A DNA stretch of 39,112 nucleotides from Penium margaritaceum. Its lineage: Eukaryota > Streptophyta > Zygnematophyceae > Desmidiales > Peniaceae. Positions 9,687 to 20,350 of the stretch are shown piece after piece. Positions within the stretch are counted from its first letter, which is position 1, and the number at the start of each line of letters is the position of its first letter. The stretch lies in NCBI GenBank assembly GCA_023375785.1, contig SZWC01016188.1, forward strand, positions 21,553 to 60,664. The letters are read 5' to 3'. The position numbers and the translations under genes are program-made. The notes beneath the pieces are model-generated. The model did no database searches, was not told the DNA's origin, and worked only from the letters and a program-made list of their open reading frames with translations.

Positions 9687-10310
9687 TGAGAAGATGCATG
9701 GAAGCTTTCTAGCGACACAACCGTTGATTAGGCGTCAGTGCCTGGTCAGACGGTGTCGACAGTCACAAGTCGTACACACAACGACAAGGGTCTAGCTAGG
9801 AGACACAAGGCAAAGTGTCACAATGCTTCAAAGGCATATGCAGAGAGAGATGAAACATGACAGGTCCATGGCATAAGTACCTGCCGCGGCGCATAACGGG
9901 TGTCGCACGCGGCAGCAAATGATCTGTCCTAAAACCGGCCCAAAAGCACTATTTTGGCCGTAACTCTGCGCAGACATGTCAGAATGCTACGCCGTCTTAA
10001 CCTAGACAAGCAGATTCACAAGCCTAACACTACGACTGGTCACATGCATGCATCCAGCATCAAACGGTGGATGCACAATGCAAAAGCATGCAATTTGGCC
10101 CACGACCATTTCACCGATAAACTCCAACGTGCTGCAGAAAAAATGCAAGAGGTCCCAGGCAGCGTCCAGAGCTCTGGAACGGTCGTCGGTCTGCTCCAAG
10201 CTCCAGCAGAAGACGCACCGGTACCACCAGGGTCCGCATCAGGGATCTGCACGAGTATGGATACGGCGGAGTGGTCACAGTAAACTGAACAGGTCGACAG
10301 GAACGTCACA
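9687..10310 (-). repeat. 5' LTR of copia-B
   Basis: This 624-bp segment is bounded by TG...CA-type ends (plus strand TGAGAAG at 9687; ...CGTCACA at 10310) and abuts the PBS. Its final 237 bp match the 3' LTR segment at 3342-3589. It would hold the promoter, but I see no unambiguous TATA box. Confidence 0.78.
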
Positions 10311-10344
10311 GATCACAACAACATGTATCCCCTACACTGTGTGT

Positions 10345-10500
10345 AGTGGTGTCAAATTGAGATCGAGACCAGTCTCGGTCTCAATTGTCTTGATTTTGTC
10401 TCGTCTCATAGTCTCCTATCGCACTACTCTAGAAAATCTCATTTTGTCTTGCATGAGACAAGACGAGACGAGAACGAAAGTAGTGTCATGCGAGATTGAG
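10345..10500. repeat. left inverted end of an 8.3-kb element, GAGAC/GTCTC-rich
   Basis: This begins AGTGGTGTCAAATTGAGATC and continues with clustered GAGAC, GTCTC and GACGAG motifs. The reverse complement of the right end (18645 inward) begins AGTGAGGGCTGTTTAATTGA and continues with the same kind of motifs; AATTGAGATCGAGAC matches AATTGAGATCAAGAC in inverted orientation. The extreme ends ((T/C)AGTG...) look hAT-like. The flanks share TGTGTG but no exact 8- or 9-bp target duplication is visible. Confidence 0.6.
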
Positions 10501-11325
10501 AGGAGATTCGCGAGCCGAAGTGGAATGTCGTTTTTTGAGACGCATCCCACGTGTAGAGAGCTTGTCACAAAACACTCCTTCCCTGCATATTCCTTGTCTA
10601 GTGACAGTCGCGGAGGGTCAACAAGAACAACAGAATTCAAAGTACTCATAATATTTTTATGAGTGAAATAGCCCAGACACCCATAAAACGCACATTGTGA
10701 CTCTCATCCGCCCGTCGTTCGGAAGAAAAGCAACCATCCGCCCGTCATTCAAAAGAAAAGCAACTATCTGCCCGTCGCTCTCCAGGAAAGTAACAATCTA
10801 CCCATGGTACTTTCACTTATCAAGGACTACCGGTACTTGCGTTTTATGTGTTGCATGTTGGGCACGCAATTACTTTTTTTTTTCTTAACTCGATTTTTGC
10901 GTTTTGTTTCCACAGTCCGCACAATGAGACGCTGCATGGCCTTCAATGCGACTCTACATGTGTACACACATCTACTAAAATAATTGGTTCGACGATCTGC
11001 TCGATCACGAACGGAAGGGGTAATTGCGTTTCCTTAAGGATAGAGCTTTTCCCGTGGCTTCGAGGATGCTTCGTGCATGCCATGCTTACGTTACATACAC
11101 ACGTAAATAATACAGTGGATGAAACAAGTCCTGCATGCGCGGATGCCAGCCTGGCTTGCAAACCTTCATGTGTGGAAATGGAGGCGCTCCAGTCAGCTCC
11201 GTCCCCTGTCGCATGAGTGTACTGCATGCAGATTGGCTGCATAACCCGTCCACGCACGTTGTAATGGTCCCTGACATGCATTGGCGGAAGTCAGCTTCAG
11301 CGTGAGCATGGACGGTGGGTAGCGA
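10501..11325. other. non-coding stretch with a short 30-bp tandem repeat
   Basis: No protein domain or RNA gene was recognised in this segment inside the inverted ends. Its one distinct feature is the three-unit 30-bp repeat at 10705-10794. Confidence 0.5.
10705..10804. repeat. 30-bp tandem repeat, three units plus a partial
   Basis: The units start at 10705, 10735 and 10765 and follow CATCCGCCCGTCxTTC then AAAGCAAC; a fourth begins at 10795. One plus frame reads as a ten-residue repeat (IRPSFGRKAT, IRPSFKRKAT, ICPSLSRKVT), but nothing else supports coding. Confidence 0.85.
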
Positions 11326-11348
11326 CCCCCCCCCCCCCCCCCCCCCCC
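11326..11348. repeat. run of 23 C
   Basis: This is an uninterrupted homopolymer of 23 cytosines on the plus strand, after TAGCGA and before TAGAG. Its exact length is prone to sequencing error. Confidence 0.9.
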
Positions 11349-11933
11349 TAGAGTGTTCGTTTTGTTTTAGTATCTCCTGTACAGAGCCGCGACGATGCCG
11401 GGAATCGGTGTGCTCGAGGTGGAGCGTCAACATGACGCTCTCTCTCCTGATCGAGCAAGGTGAGTCGAATTGCAGGGTACGTGAGGAATGTATTGTGCTC
11501 ACAAAATGCCAATGTACCCATTCTTGGCGCAATGGCGCCCCAGACCCGGGGAAGTGCCCGGAGGACGGAGGCTCCTGCCTCCGCCTGACCAGTGTGTATA
11601 GATTCCACAAGGCCGCCCAACCGCCCACCTCTGTCATGTGCCGAAGCGCTACGTCCTACAACTGCCGCGCTCTCACATCCGCTCAGTCCACTTACACGAG
11701 GACGGGCAATCTCCGCCGGCCAAGGTGGCTTGCCCGTGGTGTCGCAGTTTTGCGTGCCACAGGTGCTACCTCCCCGCCATGCTGCCTCGCCGGCAACAGG
11801 CATGACAACTCTGTCTGATCCTTCAGACCCAAGGCGTCGCAGCCATGGACGGCCAAACCCACCGACGGCGGCGGGGTGGTGCCCCACTGGCGTGGATGTG
11901 GCACCGCCGTCTGCACTACCCGCCAAGTCGACG

Positions 11934-12251
11934 CCCGCTGCACCATCCGGTACACGACCTGCAGCACCACGCGCTGGACGAACTACGGCACCAGCCGCTA
12001 CACGACCCGCTGCGACACCCGCTGCACAACCCCCTATACAAACGGCTACACCACCCGAGGCACCACGCACTGTACGACCCACTGCAGGACCCGCTGCACC
12101 ACCCGCTACACGACCCGCTGCACCACCCGCTGGACATCCTGCTGCACCACCGGGTGCACCACCCACTACATCACATGTTGCACGTCCCGCTGCACCACCG
12201 GCTGCACGACATGCTGCACGACCCGCTGCATCACCACAACCCGCTGCACCA
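11934..12251. repeat. 12-bp minisatellite, 25 consecutive units
   Basis: The consensus is CCCGCTGCACCA alternating with variants ending ACGA. Twenty-five units run from 11934 to 12233 with substitutions but no indel, then CCACAA and one further unit to 12251. Because 12 is a multiple of 3, all plus frames stay open. The frame starting at 11592 gives a PAAP/PATR-type Pro/Ala repeat (222 residues to about 12260), the next gives LHDPLHH, the third CTTRCTT. The Pro/Ala frame resembles wall-protein-like low-complexity sequence, but no signal peptide or conserved domain was seen. Confidence 0.85.
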
Positions 12252-12813
12252 CCACCATAGCAACGCGCCTATCAACCTCCCGAGCACGTAGTTCTTCTAA
12301 TGCCCGTTCCAGCTCAGCCCCAGAGTCCGGCACACCACGTTTTCAACCGTGAATCAGGTGCCAAAGAATAACTCTTCTTTTGACTGAACAGAGATAGGGA
12401 CTATTACGACTGGGAAAGACGGTTGGAAGATGAAGCTATGGAGAACATGCGATTATTTCGGATGGAGCCAAGCTCCTCGGACTAGACCGAGGCTCCACTT
12501 TACACACAGTCCCAGGCAAGGCGCCGTGTTCTCTGTCCTAGTAGCTCCACTGTTATTATATGTCTTTCATTTTTTTGCGTCTTTGTACGTCATGTGGCCT
12601 CGCATGTCCGCTCTACAGGATGTGTGGTCTTCATACTTGTTTACGCAAATATTGCCGTATGTCGTTTCCTACTTGGTGTTTTTCTATTGTTTCCAATCCG
12701 CTAAGACATGAAATGAATGCTTGCCGTACTATCTCTCATGTCTTTTTACAAGTACGTCAGACAGCTCCCTTGACAACACGACCTCGAAAAGAAAGGCAGA
12801 AGGTGACTAGCTC
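12252..12813. other. no feature recognised
   Basis: This non-coding spacer between the minisatellite and the MULE transposase remnant shows no domain. It may contain the 5' region of the transposase gene. Confidence 0.4.
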
Positions 12814-15076
12814 GTGGAGGGCAAAATTTTCTGCAACATGGCTGCCTGCAGGGCGGCAATCGAGGACAACGCGGTAGCAAACCACTTCGGCCTTCAGTGG
12901 GTGTGCAGCGAGCCTGGACGGATGAACGTTTGCTGCATTGAGGCTGTGACACATGGCTGCACGTGGAACGTACGCTCAGTTGTATCTTTGAAGCTGGGGG
13001 CGGTGAAACTATCCCATGTCACATAAGGCCATAGCTGCACCCTGTCTATTGGCCTTGGGAGCCCCGCCCGAACCACCAGGTGGATTGCACAGCACATATA
13101 CTCGCAAATGGCGTGGGATCTGAGAACTCCTCCGGCCACGCTAAGAGCCATCATCAAGGAAGCCACAGGGATTCACGTGGCCAAACATACGCTCTACCGT
13201 GCAAGATCACTGGCCTAGGTCCAACTCATGGGTGCAAAGGCGAAATCTTGGGCTATGTTTCCAGCATTGTGTCAAGTGGTATGTTCTGCCGCCGGTCTTG
13301 CATTGCTCTTCACCTGTGTTCTTCCTTTTCTGATTCAAATTTTGACAAATCTCGGCTTCGTGGGCATGCAGCTGAAACTCGTTGATCCAGCAACACATGC
13401 AGTAGCAAAGATGGATGCACATAACAAGTTCAAGTGGGCGTTTGTGGCACCTAGGGCCACAAACGCCTTGGCTGGGACTACTCAAGGAGGATGATGAAAA
13501 TGGATGGCACCTTCCTCAAGAACGGCTAAAAGCAAGTGATGCTGGCCGCGCAATTTCTTTTCGCGAACGACCATGCATGTCCCATGGCCTGGGCATTGGT
13601 GTCTAGGGAGAATGAGGAAACGTGGATGTGGTTCTGTGACAATCTGGCACGAACTTACCCTACAGCGTGTTCTGTAGGTGTAGTCATTGTGTCAGAAAGA
13701 GAAGCTGGCCTGGCGAAGGCTATGGTAAGACACTTGCCCGGCGCTACCCACACTTATTGTAACTAGCATCTGCAATGAAACATCCAGGAGAAGTTTGGCA
13801 AGAACTCGGCATACTGGGCCTTGAAGTACGCACAGGCCTTGACCCACGAGTAGTTTCACCGAGCGTCACATCACCTGCGGGTAGTCAGCAAACATGCAGC
13901 AAAATACCTCATCCCAGGACGAGACGGGCAAGTTGGCATACCACTACAGAAGTGGACATCATACATGTGCCCCATTCCTAGGGGGGTACATCACTAGCAA
14001 TGCTTCAGAGTCGTTGAACGCCCGTCTGAAGTCCCTCCGCAAGATCCACCCCTTCTAATGCTTCCTGCAAGTCTACTACTTGGTGTAGGGCATCATGGCA
14101 TAGCGCAGCAAGCAGATACCCAACTGTAACGAGAGTCTTGTCCCGGCTCCCGCAAAACGCCTACTTCATAGTTTTGTAGTTGCACGCGACCATGACGTCA
14201 TGATTGAGGGGCCATCCACGGCAACGGTTCGTGGCCCAACGACCGTTTGGCGGTACGTGGATCTCAACATGGGAAGTTGTGAGTGTCGTCAGTGGCGCGA
14301 GTTCGGCCAGCCATGCCACCATGCCTTTGCCCTCATGATGGAGGTGGGTGAAGACCGTGCACATGAGCCGCGGGCAGACAGTGAGGTACTGGAGCCTCAC
14401 CTACGGCAACCCCATGCCCTCACTCTCCGCCTCTTGAATATATCAACTTATCCCGTCTAGGTGGGGGCAACCAGGTCCGCGATGGGGCCGTGGTCGTCCC
14501 AGGAGTGCCCGCATGGAGCTTGTGCCGCTCCGGAAACGAAACTTCATCTGCCCAAAGTGTGGCCGTAAGGGTCACACAAAGAAGAGGTGTCCCAAACCTA
14601 CTGCAACTCCACCTCACGAAGCAGTAGCAACGCTAAGAGCAGAACCTGAAGCAGTAGCAAGAGGAGCAGGTGCACGTGCAGAGAGAGAAGAAGGGACCGG
14701 GAGAGAAGAAGGGGCAGCAACCGACGACAGTGATGCGTCGGACTACGACCGTGAAGCAGACTTCAGGGGGTCCTTGACAGACAAGGAGGTGGGTGAGGCA
14801 GCCGCAGACGAGTTCGACGACAACGTGTCTGACAGTGGCAGTGAGGACTCCCTAGGGTATGCGTCGGAGCCAGAGAACAGACTGCTCACATAGGAAAAGC
14901 ACGACGCTGACGGTGCCAGACTCATGGAGTAGTCTGGTGCATTGGAACATGACGCATACGGTGACGCAGGAGAAGAGGCGGCAGAAGATGATGTTGGAGT
15001 AGAGCACACAGATAATGAAGCAAAGGAAGAGGTGGGGAGCCATGTAGTAAGAGGCATGGATGCACTTGGGATTTAA
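12814..15076 (+). pseudogene. Mutator-like (MULE/MuDR) transposase, degenerate
   Basis: This would catalyse cut-and-paste transposition. Domains in order: a MuDR-type N-terminal DNA-binding region (about 12838-13020, VANHFGLQWVCSE ... HGCTWNV); a helical stretch ending KHTLYRARSLA (about 13215); the DDE core with MDGTFLKNG (about 13500), CPMAWALVSRENEETWMWF (about 13575-13630) and VVIVSEREAGLAKA (about 13680), where the usual second Asp is Glu; LPGATHTYCN (about 13735); SESLNARLKSLR (about 14010); a SWIM finger CECRQWREFGQPCHH (about 14280-14325); a CCHC knuckle CPKCGRKGHTKKRC (about 14545-14590); and an acidic tail ending at a TAA near 15076 after a frame change. Stops occur within the core, so it is inactive. 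SWIM followed by CCHC is typical of plant MuDR-type proteins. Confidence 0.9.
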
Positions 15077-15665
15077 GGTGAGTTTTTCCCCTACTCATGT
15101 CCGAAGGTTCATGTGCACGTCTTCAATTCCTTTTAAGGCCATGAACACTCTGCTAACAACAATGCCATGTCACTGTGCAGGGGTACAGTGGAGTGTTTGT
15201 TGGTTGCAGGCCAAGTCTGAAAGCACATCCAAGTCCTGGGCGAACGGTGTACTCCGCATAGGCAGTGGCCGGCCAAAATCTGTGATGACCAAGTTAGTGT
15301 GGTTGTGTTACGGGTGGTAGTGAATCTTGGGCCATTGTTTCCTTTGAAAAGTGTCAACTCATTTTCATTCAAAAACCTTCCCAACTCCACGTTCTTGCTA
15401 TTGTGAAAATGAAGGTGCAGACTTGCGTTAACCATAACTTGTCGTAGTATTCTTCTAAGGAAAGCATGTACTTCACTCTAGTGACAAAGAGGTGCCCCAT
15501 GTTTCATTACAAAGTATAAAAGCATGGAACAGAGAAATTTGTATTTCTCTCAAACATTTCCACCAAGTATCAATGGAGTGCACGTTGTCCGCAACAGCAC
15601 TACCTACGGTCACTTCGTTTCCATGTGGAGCTGGCACATGTTACTTGGTGTCGAGGTTGCAGACG
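15077..15665. other. no feature recognised
   Basis: This stretch is downstream of the transposase. Short open frames only; no domain, repeat or RNA gene recognised. Confidence 0.4.
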
Positions 15666-15681
15666 GAATAGAGGCGTTTAG

Positions 15682-15927
15682 AGGTACTACAGCACGTGCC
15701 CTGAACCCTTTGACATGGGTGCTCTATCGGACTACATACCAGAAGAAGTGGTCTACGATGCTCTTGAAGAAGTTGACAATGGGATGGTCATTAATCCTGA
15801 TTGTGCACAGGCTTCCGGCAGTTCTGTGCACTTGTGCCCCATGTGTGACATCATTGGTTGGATGCACATGCTACCCCCACAAGTGCAGCAGTGGATAGTG
15901 AACGGCAAGCCTGATCCTTATGAGTAA
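15682..15927 (+). CDS. unrecognised exon-like ORF with a CxxC motif
   Basis: A clean open frame of about 80 codons ends with TAA at 15925-15927. The first Met is at 15715, but the frame continues upstream (RYYSTCPEPFDMG), and T/AG-rich sequence ending GCAG or TTTAG just before 15682 could be a splice acceptor. The peptide is acidic (IPEEVVYDALEEVDNGMV), has LCPMCDIIGW (a CxxC pair) and ends QQWIVNGKPDPYE. I do not recognise the family. Its undamaged state and balanced composition differ from the neighbouring decayed frames. It lies inside the inverted-repeat ends, so it could be a captured host exon or a second transposon gene. Confidence 0.35.
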   Translation, partial: RYYSTCPEPFDMGALSDYIPEEVVYDALEEVDNGMVINPDCAQASGSSVHLCPMCDIIGWMHMLPPQVQQWIVNGKPDPYE

Positions 15928-16237
15928 TGTTTAGGTTGCAGAAACTAGTATTGCAAACGTTATCCAAACCTTTGGTTAAAATCGTCATTGAAATGGTGGA
16001 ACAGTTGGATTTGTGCTATTGATGCTTGCCATGTCAAAAGACACCAGGCACATGAGAAGAATAACGTATGGGAACATAAATGGGCTACCAGGTACAGGAA
16101 GTATGAAATGATTGTTGCCTGTAACAGTCCTACCCTGTTAAGTCATAATGGATACTACACACATTCGTATGCACAGAATTCCAACAGTCACAATCGCTAT
16201 GTCCAAAGTTGTTTGTCAATTAGACATAGATCCGCTG

Positions 16238-16686
16238 TGTTTCATGTTCTGCAGCACTTCTTCCATAAAAATCTGACGGACCTGTCATATGCGTGTGAAA
16301 TCAGAGTGCAAAATGACAACAATACCCTGTAGTTGAGGAATGCAATGTCATGAAAAAATAAGCAATGTACCCGGTCCTACACAGGCCTACATGGTCATAG
16401 TCTGGCGCACCATAGAGGACTGCCATGGCCGGCATGGCTGCCCATTTTCCATGCCCAAAGTTTTTAGTGACCAAGACGTACTTCCACTATGTTTCATGAT
16501 TTGCAGCACTCATTTCATACAGATGTGTTGGACCTGTCATATGCATGTTGAATGAGAACGCAAACGTAGAATAGCAACCGGGATTTGAGATGTACAATGT
16601 CATGACAAAATAAACAATGTACTTGGTCCTTCACTGGCCTAAGTGGTTCAGAGTCCTGCACACCATAGAGGATTGGAATGGACCCA
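16238..16686. repeat. tandem duplication of a ~195-bp block (16238-16432 and 16490-16686)
   Basis: Both units begin TGTTTCATG, then GCAGCAC, share GACCTGTCATATGC, then CAATGTCATGA and AAATAA, then CAATGTAC, GGTCCT, and end with CACCATAGAGGA. They are roughly three-quarters identical by eye. No domain was seen. Confidence 0.75.
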
Positions 16687-17310
16687 GGGCTGCCAGTGTG
16701 GTGGGCACCAGATAGGACGGCAATGTGGCAGCTTCACACACATGATGTGGCACATGTCGAGTGGATCACTTGGAGGGGGCCCCAAGTTCTTGGAGTCCCA
16801 GAGGCTCTTGATGTTGTTCAACGCGACCCATACATGAAACTGATCCATACGGGGGCGTGGAGGAAGGATTTCTCCCCATGGAACAAACTGAGGAGCATCT
16901 GGACCTCCATCTCACAACTGGAGCGGCGGCATGGGACGACCTCGGAGCTTGAGCGGATTCGAGGTAGACATGTTTCCACGTGAAAACTCTGCCAATGCAG
17001 GAGATGTACAAAACGCGGAATTCGTGACTTATAACGTTATGAAGAAGTAGCCGTTCATCATTGAAACGTGTCTAGTACATTCTTTGTCCCGTCAAAAGTT
17101 TCCCGGTCTACAATATTGCACACCACAATGGGTCTGGATGGACCCATTGCTGCCAGTGAGGCGGGCACCATGCCGGACGGCGATTCAGCGGTTTCACACC
17201 CATGAGCTAGCACATGTTGTATGGGTCAGCAGGACATGGGCCGAGACCATTTGAGTCTTCCACACCCAAATGCGCTTGATGTTAGCCCACCTGACCCACG
17301 CATCATACAG
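16675..17310 (-). repeat. duplicated ~180-bp block (16675-16850 and 17130-17310)
   Basis: Both copies share GACCCA..GCTGCCAGTG, GCGGGCACCA-type sequence, then TTCACAC..CATGA and later CTTGATGTT. On the minus strand both contain a W-V-x(4)-N-I-K-x(2)-W pattern (FHVWVALNNIKSLW; YDAWVRWANIKRIW), so they may derive from a minus-strand exon. The family was not recognised. Confidence 0.55.
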
Positions 17311-18459
17311 GTCCATGTGGCAAGCATCGTTGACATCTCTCGTCCATGTCTCCAGCGGCGGCAAAGGACGTCCCTTCAGCGAAAAGTGGTGCAAGGACGG
17401 CATGGCCAGGTATCGAGTTTAACGTAATGAACTTCAACTTGAAACTGCTGGCACTCAAAGTATGAACTGCAAATTTCAGCTTGGTTTATACTATAGTTGG
17501 GCTTCTGCACGTTTTGGACTGTCACATCAAATGTGGATGTTGTCATCAGCAAGCTGGCGGTTGGCATGCTGTCTAGTCATCGACGATGACGAGGACCTGC
17601 TCGGCTTTCCCTAGCTGCGTGATGCTATTCATTGGCAACATATCCGATGACACGTGTGTGATGCCTTTACTCACGTATAGCATTCATGCAAATGGTGCAC
17701 AAATTTGCAAAGTTTTATGTCAAACTTAGACCCGACAATACATGGTTTGTGCACATAATACTTGCAAGAAGCTGCATCTTCTGAACCTTCACCGGTGGTT
17801 TTGACATGTGCCGGCGCTTGGGCATATGGGTTCCGCTCCGTCACTTTTCACATGTAAACAAATAGTGCATGGGCTACGGAGCTATTAAATTCGGTCAGTT
17901 CCCGGATGGGTTATTTCTTTTAACTCATGGGGGGCTTGTTGCTTTCTTGCTCGGCGTTGATACTTGTGTTATTTCCTGCGGTCCATTAATACCTGCGTTG
18001 TATCGTACGCGGCTTTGGCATATCAGGTATATAGTTCCAAAAAGTGGGTATATCATGACCGAACCCTATTGTCATTTGTACAAACTCATGAACTTGTCAT
18101 TAGTTTACATCGTTGACTTAGTGAATAGTCCTTGCCTGATTGCTGACGATGGTTGAATGCACTAGCCGCGTTTCTTTGTTGAATTCCACGTTGTCTGCTG
18201 AAGCACTTCTGTGTCTGGCGGTCAACACTTGTAGTCGTTTGGCAGGGTGGCAGCATAGAACCTTATGTTATCCTCATTGCATGTCCCCATATCAAGTTTA
18301 CATGGTTTGACGCACAAACTGGTGGTTTTGAACGTCAAACAAGCCTGGCTGTAGTTTTTTGCGAGAAAACCTTTCACGTGGTCAGAATGTAGTCCGTCGC
18401 GAGGTGGATGCGTTCCAGCTGCCGGTTTCATCACGTAGCTCGTCCCTCGCTGTGGTCCA
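17311..18459. other. no feature recognised
   Basis: This AT-richer non-coding stretch inside the inverted ends has only short open frames without recognisable motifs. Confidence 0.4.
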
Positions 18460-18645
18460 GAATGCGATGTTTTGCTGGAGGTGAGCGAGACCAAGACGAG
18501 ATCGAGATAGTCAAAACAAAAATCGATACGAGACCAAAACATTCTCGTTCCCTACACCCGAGACGAGACATATCGTATTGGAATGGAAAAAAACGAGTTT
18601 GAGATTGAGAAATCTCGTCTTGATCTCAATTAAACAGCCCTCACT
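18460..18645. repeat. right inverted end of the 8.3-kb element, GAGAC-rich
   Basis: This contains GAGCGAGACCAAGACGAGAT, CGAGACGAGACATAT and TCTCGTCTTGATCTCAATT and ends ...CACT at 18645. It pairs in inverted orientation with 10345-10500. Confidence 0.6.
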
Positions 18646-19029
18646 GTGTGTGCTCCATTTCATGCTTCAAATGAACGAAGCATGTCACATTGATCCCTGA
18701 AAGCAAGCTCTCATAACATGTAGGTGCAGACGCTCCTGCACTAGGCCATAGATCCAGCACTATGTGCTCCACAATGTGTACACCGGCATCGCACCCGAGA
18801 GCTTTAAACGAGGTCAATCACCTGAAGTGATGATGTGTGTGTGTGCGCAGAGACAAGAGGTCACTTACGTGTCTTACATGCAAAACCAACACTCCCCCTT
18901 ACCCACAGACGAGTAGCCCACACATACATGAGAGCGGGAAAGATGCACGAGAACGTCACAAGAACAATGACTCACAAGATGCATGCACACCAATCTAGTG
19001 AACAGCGTACCCATACACACAAGCTTTGA
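18646..19029. other. non-coding, possibly LTR remnant of copia-C
   Basis: This lies at the 3' side of the minus-strand copia-C fragment, where its 3' LTR would be. A short TG repeat at about 18833-18845 is present. No partner LTR was found, so the identity is unproven. Confidence 0.3.
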
Positions 19030-20350
19030 ACATGCCGCTCCTCAGAGCTTTGGTGAGAAAGTCTGCACACTGCTGACGAGTGTCCACACGGACGACCTGA
19101 ATCTCTCATGCAGCAATGCACTCGCGTACGAAGTGATGCTCAATGTTGATGTGCTTCGAGCGGGAATGATGTACGTCGTTGCGCTCAACGATTGCTTTGG
19201 TGCTCTGGTTGTCACAGCGTAGAGTGATGCAGCGGATGGGAATGCACACTTGCTGTATCCAACGAGAGAACCATGCACTCTCACATGTACCTACACCAAG
19301 CACCACGTGATCTGCCTCGCTGGGACTCCTGGAAAACATCCCTGATTTCCACTTTTCCAAGAGATAGCAGACCCACCAACAAGAAAGATGTAGCCAGTGC
19401 GGCTACGGGCATCAGTGTCGTGTACCCAATCAGTGTCTATGTATCCATCAACGACCACTGAGGGTTGTGAGCAGTAGCACAGTCCCATGCGAGCACTGGA
19501 CAATGCATAACAAACCAAGCACAGCGCTCCCGGTGTGTCTCTAGAGAGGCAGCTGAGAGAACTACGCCAAAAAGTTGACCGCAAAAGCCACGTCTACTCG
19601 TGTGGTGGCCTCAAGGTACATGAGGGACCCGACCACGCATGTTTAGTCGGTAACGTCAACAATCTCTCCCAGTTGTGATGGATCTAACGACTTTGGCAGG
19701 CACTGACCTGCCGAAGTCATCCGTGTAGATGCAGTGGGTGTGTCCAACAACAAAGAGGCAAAGCACACTCCAAGAATTCGGATGTATGCTGCTTGGTGCA
19801 CATGAAGACTGCGACAATGCCGATCACGCCCGGTTCGATCCCTAGGAACACCCGGGACCCAGATCCAGATCCTTCATTTTGTACGTGAACTACAGCAGAG
19901 TTTTTACAGACTTGACTGCAGTAGGACTTGAGGAGGCCGTGAGTAGGACATCAACTTATGCTAGAATGGCTACAAGGGGCACAGAGGGTGCACTTGGAAA
20001 GAGCACACGGACTAGGGCGCTCCGCCGGTACCCACCTCTCTCAAGAGTGGAGGAGATCTCCATATTCTAGCAGCGTGGCGACTGTTTGATCCCGTACAAA
20101 GCCTTCCGCAATCTCCCTTGTCAGTGCCGTCAGAGAAGCCCGGCGCCTGGATCATATAGATTGCCTTGTGGAGTTGTCCATGCAGGAAGGCGTTGTTGAC
20201 GTCCATCTGCCCCAAATCCAAGTCCTGTTGGACAACAAGGCTCAGAAGAGCTCGGGCAGTGATCCATCGTCCCACTGGAGCAAATGTATTGTCAAAGTCA
20301 ATTCAAGGGACTTGTGATCGGAACACCGGCGGTCACAACAGGTGGCCAAA
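19030..20350 (-). pseudogene. copia-C RT and RNase H fragment, 5'-truncated
   Basis: On the minus strand from 20340: DFDNTFAPVGRW (RT entry), then LGQMDVNNAFLHGQL (about 20210) and QAPGF; the catalytic YVDD position reads stop-VDV (19947-19958), so both Tyr and the last Asp are lost. RNase H follows with VVDGYIDTDW and RTGYIFLVGG (about 19400), then LGVGTCESAWFSRW, LRCDNQSTKAIVERN (about 19200) and SKHINIEHHFVRE, ending with DFLTKALRSGMF (about 19035). Upstream gag, protease and integrase are absent; homology stops near 20345. It is closest to the copia-A/B type and preserves the RNase H C-terminus that copia-B has lost. Confidence 0.87.

Noticed and set aside
11348..12166. 272-codon Gly/Ala-rich minus-strand frame
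   Set aside because: It is the antisense of the 12-bp minisatellite, where every frame tends to stay open.
11934..12251. CRISPR-like array
   Set aside because: The 12-bp units are contiguous with no spacers, and the context is a eukaryotic transposon block.
19820..19860. B-box-like GGTTCGATCCC suggesting a tRNA
   Set aside because: It lies within the copia-C RT coding region, with no A box or cloverleaf.
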